DNA of 64,000 nucleotides from Molanna angustata (lineage: Eukaryota > Arthropoda > Insecta > Trichoptera > Molannidae). The notes under the pieces are model-generated. The model saw only the letters and a program-made list of their open reading frames with translations. It was not told the DNA's origin and did no database searches. Below, one piece after another: positions 10,132 through 23,204 of this stretch. Location of the stretch: assembly GCA_963576475.1 (NCBI GenBank), contig OY754977.1:34639872-34703871 (forward strand), in the 5' to 3' direction. Numbering within the stretch: the first letter of the stretch is position 1; each line of letters starts with the position of its first letter. The position numbers were made by a program, and so were the translations under genes.

Positions 10132-13100
10132 TTCTTACCCTTGTGGATAGAAATTATGTTTATTTATTTTTTCATACATATGGTATTTTTACCATTGTGG
10201 ATAAATATTTTGTTTATTAATTTTTTCATTCATATGGTACTCTTACCCTTGTAGATACTTACTTACTTTACTTACTTACTTACTTTCCGTGTCCGGAACA
10301 CCATCATATTCGTAGCCCCCAATATTCGGCCACTCGGATTCCACTAGTGTTTGCTATCTATGTACTGTGTCTTGGTGCGTGCATGTCGCTCCTGTCATGG
10401 GACATGACAGTAGGTGCACGTTGTCCTGTCTGGCGCCACACTCGCAGATGTCTTCCTCTCTGTATCCCCATTTCTTGAGGTCACTGTAACAGCAGGAGAC
10501 ACCCGTTCTGAGCCTATTGAGCGCTCTCCATGTTGGATAAGGCAGGTTGTGTCCCACTGACATGTCCTCCGCGGGTGGTAGCTGCGTGCGTTCGACACTA
10601 TCACGCCACAGTGACAGCCTTCGGGCCTCGGGGAGGCCAACTATAGGGGACACGAAAGGAGCCTCCACGTAGATTGAGTTTCGGTTAACTTCGGAAAAGC
10701 AATCGGGCGTCCCTGGAAACGGCAGAATGCCGGCCAATCCTTCCACCACCGGAGCACCAACCAAAATAACCCTTGTAGATAGAAACTTTGTTCATTATTT
10801 ATTTCATTCGTATGACACTTTTACCCTTGTGGATAGAAATTATGGTTATTTATTTTTTCATTCATATGGTACCTACTCTTACCCTTGTGGATAGAAATTA
10901 TGTTTATTTATTTTTTCATGCATATGGTACTTTTACCCTTGTGGATAGAAACTATGTTTATTTATTTTTTCATTCATATGGTACTCTTACCCTTGTGGAT
11001 AGAAATAATTTTTATTTATTTTTTCATTCATATGATACTTTTACCCTTGTGGATAGAAATTATGTTAATTTATTTTTTCATTCATATGGTACTCTTACCC
11101 TTGTGGATAGAAACTATGTTTATTTATTTTTCATTCATATTTTTTCATATCATTAACCCTTGTGGATAGAAAATATGTTTATTAATTTTTTTCATCTAGG
11201 TATATGGTAGGTACTTTTACCCTTGTGGATAGAAACTATGTTTATTTATTTTTACTTTCATATGGTACATTAACCCTTGTGGATAGAAACTATGTTTATT
11301 TATATTTTTCATTAATATGATACATTAACCCCTGTGGATAGGAATACGTTTATTTATTTTTTTCTTACCCTTGTGGATAGAAAATATGTTTATTTTTTTC
11401 ATTCATATGGTACTTTTTACCTTGTGGATAGAAACTACGTTTATTTATTTTTTCTTTCATATGGTACATTAACCCTTGTGGATAGAAAATATGTTTATTT
11501 ATTTTTTCTTTCATATGGTACATTAACCCTTGTGGATAGAAAATATGTTTATTTTTTTCATTCATATGGTACTTTTACCCTTGTGGATAGAAACTACGTT
11601 TATTTATTTTTTCTTTCATATGGTACATTAACCCTTGTGGATAGAAAATATGTTTATTTATTTTTTCTTTCATATGGTACATTAACCCTTGTGGATAGAA
11701 ACTACGTTTATTTATTTTTTCTTTCATATGGTACATTAACCCTTGTGGATAGAAAATATGTTTATTTATTTTTTCTTTCATATGGTACATTAACCCTTGT
11801 GGATAGAAAATATGTTTATTTTTTTCATTCATATGGTACTTTTACCCTTGTGGATAGAAACTACGTTTATTTATTTTTTCTTTCATATGGTACATTAACC
11901 CTTGTGGATAGAAAATATGTTTATTTATTTTTTCTTTCATATGGTACATTAACCCTTGTGGATAGAAACTACGTTTATTTATTTTTTCTTTCATATGGTA
12001 CATTAACCCTTGTGGATAGAAAATATGTTTATTTATTTTTTCTTTCATATGGTACATTAACCCTTGTGGATAGAAAATATGTTTATTTTTTTCATTCATA
12101 TGGTACTTTTACCCTTGTGGATAGAAACTACGTTTATTTATTTTTTCTTTCATATGGTACATTAACCCTTGTGGATAGAAAATATGTTTATTTATTTTTT
12201 CTTTCATATGGTACATTAACCCTTGTGGATAGAAACTACGTTTATTTATTTTTTCTTTCATATGGTACATTAACCCTTGTGGATAGAAAATATGTTTATT
12301 TATTTTTTCTTTCATATGGTACATTAACCCTTGTGGATAGAAAATATGTTTATTTTTTTCATTCATATGGTACTTTTACCCTTGTGGATAGAAACTACGT
12401 TTATTTATTTTTTCTTTCATATGGCACATTAACCCTTGTGGATAGAAAATATGTTTATTTATTTTTTCTTTCATATGGTACATTAACCCTTGTGGATAGA
12501 AACTACGTTTATTTATTTTTTCTTTCATATGGTACATTAACCCTTGTGGATAGAAAATATGTTTATTTATTTTTTCTTTCATATGGTACATTAACCCTTG
12601 TGGATAGAAAATATGTTTATTTTTTTCATTCATATGGTACTTTTACCCTTGTGGATAGAAACTACGTTTATTTATTTTTTCTTTCATATGGTACATTAAC
12701 CCTTGTGGATAGAAAATATGTTTATTTATTTTTTCTTTCATATGGTACATTAACCCTTGTGGATAGAAACTGTTTATTTATTTTTTCTTTCATATGGTAC
12801 ATTAACCCTTGTGGATAGAAACTACGTTTATTTATTTTTTCTTTCATATGGTACATTAACCCTTGTGGATAGAAAATATGTTTATTTATTTTTTCTTTCA
12901 TATGGTACATTAACCCTTGTGGATAGAAACTGTTTATTTATTTTTTCTTTCATATGGTACATTAACCCTTGTGGATAGAAACTACGTTTATTTATTTTTT
13001 CTTTCATATGGTACATTAACCCTTGTGGATAGAAAATATGTTTATTTATTTTTTCTTTCATATGGTACATTAACCCTTGTAGATAGAAACTACGTTTATA

Positions 13101-13220
13101 TATTTTTTCTTTCATATGGTACATTAACCCTTGTGGATAGAAACTGTTTATTTATTTTTTTCATTCATCTGGTACTTTTACCCTTGTGGATAGAAACTAT
13201 GTTCATTTATTTTTCATTCA
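10132..13220. repeat. Minisatellite with higher-order repeats (copy B)
   Basis: Copy of 1684-4772 at +8448 with the same unit order and unit number. Even the single C-for-T variant (CATATGGCAC, 3974-3983 in copy A) is present at 12422-12431. No independent gain or loss of units is visible, which is unexpected for a minisatellite unless the duplication is extremely young or artefactual. Confidence 0.95.
10258..10768 (-). mobile_element. 5'-truncated LINE inserted in the minisatellite (copy B)
   Basis: Same insertion as 1810-2320, with the same 13-bp target duplication at 10245-10257 and 10769-10781. Because both copies share it, the LINE inserted before the 8.4-kb duplication. Confidence 0.88.
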
Positions 13221-13397
13221 TACCAACACGGCATATCGCAAAATGTATGAGAGTGTACATACAATAAAATATTTCTTTATAAACAGCGTTTGATTTCTGC
13301 ACCAAAGAGGGCATATTTTTTTTAATGAATAATTTTGTCCCTGTAACAAATACATCCTCATACATTTCTTAACTAAAATAATAAATACTAATAAATC

Positions 13398-13463
13398 TTT
13401 AGTTTATGGAATGGATGAACCCGCAGTGCGCTAACCACTCTGCCACCACCCATTCACCACCCA
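13398..13463 (-). repeat. tRNA-like SINE head scrap (copy B)
   Basis: Identical to 4950-5015; A-box-like TGGCAGAGTGG on the minus strand only. Confidence 0.4.
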
Positions 13464-13757
13464 ACCTAAAAATCGCTTTTAGGAATATTATTGAAATTAA
13501 ATTACTTAAGGGGGGGACTGCTGCCAACGTACCTATTTTCCAATTTTATATACTTACCATCATTATTTCATATCAAATCGTTTTGAAAAAAATAATTTAG
13601 ATAGTTTGGGTATTAATAAAGAAAAATATATATTTACTTTTTGATAATGTTCTGTAAAAATTCTTGTAGAAAAATAATGGCATACCCCGATTTTCAACGT
13701 TTATCTTATATTTTTAATAAAATATAAGGCGTAGTTCAATATATTTTTTTTAAACTA

Positions 13758-14762
13758 GTTGCATGTAACACATGAGATCCAACTGTCGATAGCGATAGTA
13801 TGTATAGTTGAAGAATAAGAATCAAACTATAAACCCATAAATCCAAATTATTGAAAATTTTAACACATGTTGGTATGTATGTCAAGATAGGACAGTATGG
13901 AGGTCAGTCCTCTTTTCCTTCCCGGAATATGAAAACAGCATGATGGTTCTGTATGTATGTTTGGATATTAAAATCCTATCAAACTATTAAGTCTTCTTAC
14001 ATATTGTGTATAGGCGACTGCCATATAAATTGTATGAAGCGATGTCGTCACTAAATTCAATTTTTATAAAAATTGTTAAAAAAAATTTGAGATGTACAAA
14101 TACAATGTTGATATTTTTTATAGAAAATTAAATTATCTAGTTGGGGTGTTTCGGCTTTTTTCGATATTTTTAAAAAATTTGGAAATATAGGCAGTTAAAC
14201 TCATAAATTTATCATAAAAAAAATACTTTTCTTAATAAAAAATGTTTGAGAAATCCTGGAATTTTTTTGAAAAAACTAATTTGAGATTTTGTATTTGTCT
14301 ATGTTTGTACCAATTTTTAGCGTTCTAGCTTTTATGGTTTCTGAGATATATGTAAAAATAAATTAAAAATTCAAAAGTTGATAACCCCTGACTGAAACAA
14401 AAATTCAAAATTCTGAGTATAAAAGTTTTGTAGGCCTATAACTGTTTATATATTCTGAAATTTTGGGCTTTGTAAATTGAGCGGATCAAAAGTTATAAGG
14501 GGGGGACGGACACACACACAGACACACACACAGACACACAGACACACACACAGACACACGAAATGTTCTACTCCGAATTCTGAGTAAATCCGTGTACGGA
14601 ACATATATGCAGCGAAGCCTCTAAGTTGGTGTTTTTTGACTTCAAAGTTGGAAAAGCCGTGAAAAAAGTAGACCTCTCCATACAATTCTCGCGTATTCTG
14701 GCTTGATACATTGTCGATATGTTAAGAGAACAAAGTTCTCCTGAACAAATCGACAGTTGGAT
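13758..14762 (+). mobile_element. Microsatellite-bearing element, full unit 1 (copy B)
   Basis: Copy of 5310-6314 at +8448, with the same inverted ATCCAACTGTCGAT ends and the same CA tract length. Confidence 0.75.
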
Positions 14763-14769
14763 GACGTTG

Positions 14770-15100
14770 CAACTAGTTGCATGTAACACATGAGATCCAA
14801 CTGTCGATAGCGATAGTATGTATAGTTGAAGAATATGTACCAAACTATAAACCCATAAATACAAATTATTGAATATTTTCAGATATTTTGTTTTCTATAC
14901 AACATATGTAGGTATGTATGTCAAGATAGGATAGTATGGAGGAAGATCCTTTTTTCCTACCCAGAATATGAAAATAACATGATGGTATGTATGTTTGTTT
15001 GGAGATGAAGTATCAAACTATTAAGTCTTCTTACATATTGTGTATAGGCGACTGACATACAAAATGTATGAAGCGATGTCGTCACTAAATTCAATTTTTA
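14770..15100 (+). mobile_element. Head-only unit of the microsatellite-bearing element (copy B)
   Basis: Copy of 6322-6652 at +8448. Confidence 0.75.
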
Positions 15101-16168
15101 AAACTAGTTGCATGTAACACATGAGATCCAACTGTCGACAGCGATAGTATGTATAGTTGAAGAATAAGTACCAAACCCATAAATACAAATTATTTATTAT
15201 TTTATTTATTATTTTATGATATTTAGTTTTCTATACAACACATGTACCTAGGTAGTCAAGATAGGATAGTATGGAGGTCAGTCTTTTTTTCCTACCCGGA
15301 ATATGAAAACAGCATGATGGTATATGTATATTGTATGTTTAGAGATGAAGTATCAAACTATTAAGTCTTCTTTGATATTGTGTATAGGTGACTACCATAC
15401 AAATTGTATGAAGAGATGTCGTCACTAAATTCAATTTTATAAAAATTGTTAAAAAAAATTTGAGATGTACTGCTACAATGTTAATATTTTTTATATAAAA
15501 TTAAATTATCTAGTTGGGGTGTTTCGGCTTTTTTCGATATTTTAAAAAAAAAATGGAAATATAGGCAGTTAAACTCATAAATTTATCTTAAAAAAAATAC
15601 TTTTCTTAATAAAAAATGTTTGAGAAACCCTGGAATTTTTTTGAAAAAATTAATTTGAGATTTTGTATTTGTCTATGTTTATACCAATTTTCAGCGTTCT
15701 AGCTTTTATGGTTTCTGAGATATAGGGAAAAATAAAATGAAAATTCAAAAGTTGATAACCCCTGACTGAAACAAAAATTCAAAATTCTGAGTATAAAAGT
15801 TTTGTAGGCCTGTAACTGTTTATATATTTTGAAATTTTAGGCTCTGTAAATTGAGCGGATCAAAAGTTATAAGGGGGGGACGGACACACAGACACACAGA
15901 CACACACACACACACAGACACACACACACACAGACACACACACACAGACACACACACACAGACACACGAAATGTTCTACTCCGAATTCTGAGTAAATCCG
16001 TGTATCGAACATATATGCTGAGAAGCCTCTAAGTTGGTGTTTTTTGACTTCAAAGTTGGAAAAGCCGTGAAAAAAGTAGACCTCTCCATACAATTCTCGC
16101 GTATTCTGGCTTGATACATTGTCGATATGTTAAGAGAACAAAGTTCTCCTGAACAAATCGACAGTTGG
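15101..16168 (+). mobile_element. Microsatellite-bearing element, full unit 2 (copy B)
   Basis: Copy of 6653-7720. It runs directly into a further partial unit at 16169, whereas copy A runs into unrelated sequence. Confidence 0.75.
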
Positions 16169-16643
16169 AAAATTGTTAAAAAAAAATTGAGATCTTCTAC
16201 TACAATGTTAATATTTTTTATAGAAAATTAAATTATCTAGTTGGGGTGTTTCGGCTTTTTTCGATAATTGTAAAAGTTTTGGAAATATAGGCAGTTAAAC
16301 TCATAAATTTATCATAAAAAAAATATTTTTCTTAATAAAAAATATTTGAGAAATCCTGGAATTTTTTTGAAAAAACTGATTTGAGATTTTGTATTTTTCT
16401 ATGTTTGTACCAATTTTCAGCGTTCTAGCGTTTATGGTTTCTGAGATATATGGAAAAATAAAATAAAAATTCAAAAGTTGATAACCCCTGACTGAAACAA
16501 AAATTCAAAATTCCGAGTATAAAAGTTTTGTAGGCCTGTAACTGTTTATATATTCTGAAATTTTAGACTCTGTAAATTGAGCGGATCAAAAGTTATAAGG
16601 GGGGGACGGACACACACACAGACACACAGACACACACACACAA

Positions 16644-16675
<32 letters not shown>

Positions 16676-16879
16676 ACGAAATGTTCTACTCCGAATTCTG
16701 AGTAAATCCGTGTATGGAACATATATGCTGCGAAGCCTCTAAGTTGGTGTTTTTTGACTTCAAAGTTGGAAAAGCCGTGAAAAAAGTAGACCTCTCCATA
16801 CAATTCTCGCGTATTCTGGCTTGATACATTGTCGATATGTTAAGAGAACAAAGTTCTCCTGAACAAATCGACAGTTGGA
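16169..16879 (+). mobile_element. Tail-only unit of the microsatellite-bearing element
   Basis: It begins inside the element (AAAATTGTTAAAAAAAAATTG, equivalent to about 6986) and runs to a normal end ATCGACAGTTGGAT at 16866-16879, with its own CA tract at 16611-16676. It lacks the head and the left inverted motif. It is present only after copy B. Confidence 0.75.
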
Positions 16880-16987
16880 TAATGCTTCAGGTTTGGTAAA
16901 TAAACCTAAAAAACATTTATTTTCCATTCAGCGCCATTGCGAAATAAAAGTTTTTTTGGTTTATTTACTTAACCTGATGCATTAATA
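16880..16987. mobile_element. Short hairpin MITE, ~105 bp
   Basis: Left arm ATGCTTCAGGTTTGGTAAAT and right arm ATTTACTTAACCTGATGCAT are inverted copies, continuing inward through AAACC(T/A)AAAAAAC. Flanking TA dinucleotides on both sides would fit a Tc1/mariner-type target duplication, but TA is uninformative here. It inserted immediately after the terminal GGAT of the preceding element. Confidence 0.6.
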
Positions 16988-18188
16988 CAATGTCACATCA
17001 TATTTTTCCAGATATTTTGATTTTCTTTAATTTATAAAAAAAATATAATGCTCTATATCTTATAGTTTTTTAGAAATTTATGATAAATGTTAATAATCGG
17101 GGTATGCTTATTATTTTCCTACAAGAATATATACAGAACATAATTAAAAAGTTAAGGTACATTTATCTTTATTAATATCCAAACAAACTAGGTTATTATG
17201 TTTCAAAAAGATTCGATTTGTAGTAATGATGCAAATTCAAATTGAAAAAATAGGTATGTTGGCAGCAGTCACCCTCTTCAATTATTATGAATATATCGTT
17301 TTTAAATTCATTTTACGAAAAAAAAATGTTTAAATAACTTTAAAGCTTGATTCACTTGATACTTTGATAAAATTGATCAATATTGCATCCCGTAACAATA
17401 AACAAAGTTATGAGTGTTCATAAAATTTTAACTTTATTTGAATAGATACATTTATATACATTTCTAAACATGATTTATTGAACTTTCAACTAAATTTAAA
17501 TTATGAAAAACAAAAAAATATTATAAGAATAAAAATTGTAATAGAGAGAACAAAAAATAAATATTGAATAATTGACGAAAAATTTATTTGTTGGTAAAAG
17601 TTTAAATTTAAATTTGAAAAATGTCTCATTTACTTCTTTTAAGTGATTATCAATTAAACATTTTCAAAAACACGTACGAGGCTAAAGTTTCTAAACTGTT
17701 CAAATCAATCTTAAATATAAAAGATTATCACAGAGAAATTCTTGTTTGAAATTGAAACAAAGTGGTCGAAAAGAAAGCGGTAATTGAGATGACGGTGGTA
17801 CAAATACTATTTCTTTAAAACTCCAAGTCATTCTTTACAAAATGGTATTTGGGAATATCTGACAAGGCGAGAGAAAAATCATTAACGAAATACGAATAAT
17901 TAAACATAATGAAGAAGAGGCTGTCATTAATCAAACTCAATACTTGTCAATGGCGAAAACCAAAAAAATAGCAGATCTTTGCATCATAAATAATCCATAG
18001 AGAAAAATGTTTTAATTTTATGTATTATATATTTTAATAGGAAATAATTCATGAGAAAATAATATCAAACTCTTTGATGTGCAAAGTCGTCAGCTAATAT
18101 TAATTTATTATCACGCCGTCCGAATTCGATGGTTTCTTTTTCTTTAGAAAGGGATTACTCCTGAGATGGTTAAATCTGAACTAAGACA
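16988..18188. other. No gene seen
   Basis: AT-rich sequence with no recognisable coding segment, repeat arm or RNA gene on either strand. Confidence 0.5.
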
Positions 18189-18441
18189 AGAGATTTGAAC
18201 TAGAGTCTACAATCCGCATATACCATTCCGCATTCTGTTTCCGGTTGGCTCTCTGATTGGTTGAGATTTCGTAGTTTTAAGTCAAATGAGCTGTGAAATT
18301 TTATATTAAATGCGAAAAATTAAAAGAATATATAAATTTAATTTATAATAATTTATAATTCAATTTATAAAGCAACTCGCTCACAAACTTAAACCTAACC
18401 TAAGAATGCAGAAAAGAAGAGCTGGTACTAGACGCTACTGA
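18189..18441 (+). repeat. Diverged third piece of the duplicated unit
   Basis: It matches 8403-8669 (and 1-221) from ACTAGAGTCTACAAT through the GGTTGGCTCTCTGATTGGTT block to GACGCTACTGAG. It has scattered substitutions and lacks the segment containing CACGCGAGTCACTATTATT. It is clearly older than the copy A/copy B pair and stops before the LINE coding segment, so this ~250-bp block is probably a dispersed element in its own right. Confidence 0.85.
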
Positions 18442-18555
18442 GATTTGATGATGATAAATCATGAAACTAATCAATTTTCCAAGGATTTGAGTATTATTGT
18501 ATAGGCGAATTGTATATGAAAAAAAACATTACTACATAGGTAAATACATACCACC

Positions 18556-19183
18556 TGGCTGCGTATTTAATTTTCCATGTTGATTAGGAGGCAAATACTG
18601 CCTCGAATTAGGCACTAGTTTGTTGTGCTAATGCACTTAAAAACTCGTGTTGAATTCAAGGCATGTGTCCTCCAAATGCACACGGTTTAACAACGCAAAC
18701 TGTACCTGCTAATAAGTGTTCAATTGTTAAATGACATGCTTGGTGGTATTTTGGACAATTTTTAAATTGTAAATTACGAAGGAGACAAGGATAATTACCA
18801 ATGTAAATACGATGTTTTATATCTTGTGAAGGTAATACCTACCAATCTCATACAAAAAAAATGTCTTAACGATTTTTTATGATATAACGTAGATTTTTGA
18901 ATGTAGATTAATCTATTAAAACAAAAACAATCATAGATAAAACGCTCAATCAATACGCATGGTAAAATTTATAAACCTGTGTACGATTCAAAGACGCGAG
19001 CCTTGAATTGAACACGTATTAGGAGGAACAGTTTGCGTTGTTTAATCGTGTGCATTTGGATGACACATGCCTTGAATTCAACACGAGTTTTTAAGTGCAT
19101 AAGCGCAACAAACTAGTGCCTAATTCGAGGCAGTACTTGCCTCCTAATCAACGCGGAAAGGTAAATACGCCACTAGGTTTTGT
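18556..19183. mobile_element. Large foldback element with ~165-bp arms
   Basis: The left arm (about 18561-18725) contains GTTGATTAGGAGGCAAATAC, ACTAGTTTGTTG and CGTGTTGAATTCAAGGCATG. The same sequence appears inverted at about 19006-19172 at roughly 90% identity. The ~280-bp spacer is AT-rich and non-coding. A transcript would form a long hairpin. No target duplication was recognised, so family assignment is open. Confidence 0.85.
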
Positions 19184-19225
19184 ATCTCATGGGGTAGGTA
19201 GAGAGAACCGAACGCCATATTTTTT
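19178..19225 (-). pseudogene. LINE 3'-end scrap (CGTATCCC family)
   Basis: TCTCATGGGGTAGGTAGAGAGAACCGAACGCCA matches, with mismatches, the reverse complement of the terminal coding sequence of the LINE at 34665-35765 (its last residues, WRSVLSAYP). Only about 45 bp remain. Confidence 0.5.
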
Positions 19226-19431
19226 CTTTCTTGGTATTTATAAATGTAATATCTGTCAATGTCTACAATTTTGTAAGAGTCTTTAGTGAAGGTTGCGTTA
19301 AAAAATTGTGACAAGTCATTACGTGAATTTCATTACAAGTCTTTCGAGATCCCCTCTCTTAAACTCTATAGAATTTATACCGTGTCATCATGATTTGTAC
19401 CACGGAAATTTGACACGAAATTCCCAATTAT

Positions 19432-20016
<585 letters not shown>

Positions 20017-20289
20017 TATCTTAAAATCCCATAATTGCATAGAAAACTTTAAGGGCCTTACTTACTATTTAAAATACGAGTTTAATCCAATGCTAAGTCA
20101 GTTTCGGCCAAACAAAATACTGTGTAAGTATCAGCTTAAACACAAATTGCATAATTTAATTTAATTTTTAATTTGTTTTATTTTTTTGTTTAATATTAAT
20201 ATGTTGAAAATATTTTGATATTGTGGTCACCCTGGCATTTATATTTATATGTACCTTGTATTAATTGTACCAGTGGGTCTCCTTCTTCT

Positions 20290-20600
20290 TCTTCAGACCA
20301 ACCAAAATTGTTGTTAATATATTCACTAGTACTATGGCAATAAAATAATGACATGACAAAAAAAAAGATTATCAAAATAATAGAAGAAAAGTAAAAAATA
20401 AAAAGTCATAGAAAGATATTCTTCTTCTTCTTCTTCAGCCTGTTTTTTTTTTCATTCTTGGACATAGGCCTCCCCCTTGATCCTCCACAACTCCCTGTCT
20501 TGGGCACACTGCATCCATCTACCTCCGGCACATTACTTGATGTCATCAGACTACCTTACCTGGGGTTTGCCGACGCCTCTTCGGCAAACGATTCTACGAT
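20290..20600 (-). pseudogene. RTE-like LINE 3' end
   Basis: On the minus strand, CTGCATCCA's complement and GGCCTATGTCCAAGAATG end in a (GAA)n-type tail (CTTCTTCTTCTTC on +, about 20421-20434). The coding part resembles the W-x-Q-x-AQDRELW tail of RTE-like LINEs. The tail and downstream flank (20330-20530) are shared with the copy at 58640-58900, so the repeat unit extends past the coding end. Confidence 0.7.
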
Positions 20601-21119
20601 CCAGTTGTGAGTGTGCCTATATTTTTGCTGTGGAATAATATATATTAGTAAAAATATTTTTTTTGTGTGGTGGGTGCATGGATGTAGATGTAATGTATAG
20701 TATTGTCTTTTATAATTTGCAATTTGCTGTATGATACAAACAAATAAATAACTGTTTTATCAGAACAGGCATTCGTCTAATAGTGAGAAGATAATTTCCA
20801 TTACACTATTTTAAGAAATATCGAAATGATTTTGTTTGTGTCTACAAATAAAAAGTTAGAAACGTATTAATGACGTTTACGCGTGTGTTATTGACATAAA
20901 AATATCTGTGGTTACCATTGTTAGTTTTTTGCATTAGTTGCATAAAAAGACACTTTTAAAATGGTATTGTGAAATACGCACATATAAGAGAAATCAAGCT
21001 CGTTAAATGATCAAAGTCTAGTATAACATTCTCGTTTTTTCGCCGTCGATATTCGAATATTTTTATTATTGCATATGCGCAAACATTGGATTTTTTTCCC
21101 TGTCGGGAGTCAAAGATAT

Positions 21120-21310
21120 TTTTTAACAGATTTGAATTGATAGGGATCTCATTAAAAAAAGGCATAATTAGTGAACGTTGCGCAAGCGCATAAAGTGATC
21201 ACGTAAACCAGCCAATGACAGGTCTTAAGCCCTATAGGTGCCTTGATTTCCCGGTTCTCCTACAGTAAATATTCCAACTTCGTCTCTATTGAGATAATTG
21301 AAAATCTGTT
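21120..21310 (+). repeat. Inverted partner of the repeat at 26725-26895
   Basis: ACGTTGCGCAAGCGCATAAA, TGACAGGTC..AAGCCCT.TAGGTGCC and AACTTCGTCTCTATTGAGAT occur in the same order, inverted, at 26725-26895, at about 80% identity over ~160 bp. They bracket 5.4 kb. They may be two members of a dispersed family or remnants of long terminal inverted repeats. Confidence 0.75.
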
Positions 21311-21354
21311 AAAAAATGCCGATATTTTTATGCCGCTTAAAAAAAAAACAAAAA

Positions 21355-21715
21355 AAAATCTGAAACAATGAGATAAAAGCATTTTCATTGACTAGTTTGT
21401 TAAAAACTCTGAGAAAACAATGAGATAAAAGCATTTTCATTGACTAGTTTGTTAAAAACTCTGACAAAGCAATGAGATAAAAGCATTTTCATTGACTAGT
21501 TTGTTAAAAATTCTGAGAAAACAATGAGATAAAAGCATTTTCATTGACTAGTTTGTTAAAAACTCTGAGAAAACAATGAGATAAAAGCATTTTCATTGAC
21601 TAGTTTGTTAAAAACTCTGAGAAAACAATGAGATAAAAGCATTTTCATTGACTAGTTTGTTAAAAATTCTGAGAAAACAATATGATAAAAGCATTTTATT
21701 GACTCGTTTGTTAGG
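21355..21715. repeat. 52-bp tandem repeat, about 7 copies
   Basis: Unit: CTCTGAGAAAACAATGAGAT, AAAAGCATTTTCATTGACTA, GTTTGTTAAAAA. Copies start at about 52-bp intervals from 21366; only single-base differences occur until the last, degraded copy (CAATATGATAAAAG, one base lost). Confidence 0.95.
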
Positions 21716-22118
21716 ATGCTGTACAATCCTTTTATGGCCAGGATATCTTAGTCACGTGTTAACTAACGAGTGAATCATCTTATAAAGGTGAAATTTAGAA
21801 TTCGATCGACAGCAAGGTAAAATTTTATACACACCTTTTATTATTTTCACCCCCATTGCTTCACGACATTGGGTTCAATAAAATAATTTGTATTCTTCCC
21901 AAGATTCTCCTTCAACACATCGAAATGAGAGGAAATTCCTCGACACACGCCCTAATATATTTTATGAGCTTAAACAGAGAAAAACAACATTTTTAGTATC
22001 AGTTATTATGAAATAGGTTTGAAAAAGACTATGAAATGTTGAAAAGTAACGACAAGGTATTATTATTTTATAAATTCTCAATGGATCTGATGTAAATGTT
22101 TTATTCTAAATAATCAAT

Positions 22119-22930
22119 ATGGAACTATTTACAACTAGCTTCAATGCTCCGCCGTTGTCCAAGAAGTCCTTTCGCACACACGTCTCTTGTCGCGCATTCA
22201 ATTCGGGATTCGTCCAGGACTCTCAACCACTGATGCTATATGTAAATACAGTCACTGATTTTGTAAGTGTCTCCAAAGAAAAGTATGTAATAGCCATCTC
22301 TATTGATATCACTGAAGCTTTTGATAATACATGGTGGCTTTTAATTATTTGGAGGCTTAAAAATCATTCCAAGAAATATCTATTCCATTGTTAAAACTAC
22401 TTCTCAAATCGACGCATACTTATTCCTGGTGGACAACAGCTGCATGAGCGGTCTGTAAGTATCGGGTGTCCGCAGGGTACGGTTCTTGGTACTCTGTTGT
22501 GGAATATACTCTTTGACGATATCCTCAACTTACCCCTTCCTGACAATTGTGAAATCCATGCATGCGTATGCTGACGATGCCACTATCCTTATTCGTGGGA
22601 ACTCGCGTTGGGCCATTGAGCGGTCGGCAGTTCTTGCTCTGTATTTGGTTTCTGATTAGGTGAATGTAACAAACTTTCGTTCATCTATTAGTGTTGTACT
22701 AATTAGTGCCTTAAAAAGGTGAGATTCAGCTTCATCCCCCAAAGGCCCGCCCCTTTCAACAATACTGTTTATAAGAACTGCTTTCTACAAAATTCCGCAC
22801 AGCACGTGTATTTTAAACTGCTGTTTTTCTTGGCTTTGCATGTTATGCTTCAGGTTGTTGGTTTCAATCTTGTAGTCTCCAATAAATTCGCAGGAAATTT
22901 CTTTCTGGCCAAAGGTTCACACTCTTGGCC
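22119..22930 (+). pseudogene. R1-clade-like LINE reverse transcriptase relic
   Basis: The first 92 codons end with SIDITEAFDNTWW (RT box A). After a stop and frameshift, IGCPQGTVLGTLLWN (box B, about 22461-22505) and then YADDATILIRGNSR (box C, catalytic aspartates at 22573-22578) follow in different frames. Box spacing and the DNTWW and LLWN features resemble R1/TRAS/SART-type elements (family knowledge). At least two frameshifts and several stops make it non-functional. The frame at 22719-22934 is probably the degraded sequence after the palm. Confidence 0.75.
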
Positions 22931-23204
22931 CTAGCTAAAACCTTATTCTTACGGGACTGACACCAAAATTGATAAGTTCATTTTAATTATTAAATTATTC
23001 AGACAAAAGATCCCTGGTTAAGTAACCCTGACATTTTTACTTCTCAGTAACAACCATTTGTGATTCCATCTTTACTTAAGTGATGATATAGTTATATACA
23101 CTGCCTACCTTACATAGTTACTAATACTTTAAAATTGTGAAAATTTAAAGGATCTACTAAGGTCATGTTTTCCTGATACTACATAAAATGTGTCAAGTTG
23201 AATT

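Larger units (their letters stand above)
8449..16168. repeat. Copy B of the 8,448-bp-period tandem duplication
   Basis: Direct-repeat partner of 1-7720, head to tail after a 728-bp linker (7721-8448). It carries the same internal features at +8448. Its leader (8403-8448, beginning ACTAGAGTCTAC) is also present before the diverged piece at 18.2 kb, so the true repeat family extends a little left of position 8449. Confidence 0.95.

Noticed and set aside
21355..21715. CRISPR-like repeats
   Set aside because: Plain 52-bp tandem repeat without distinct spacers.
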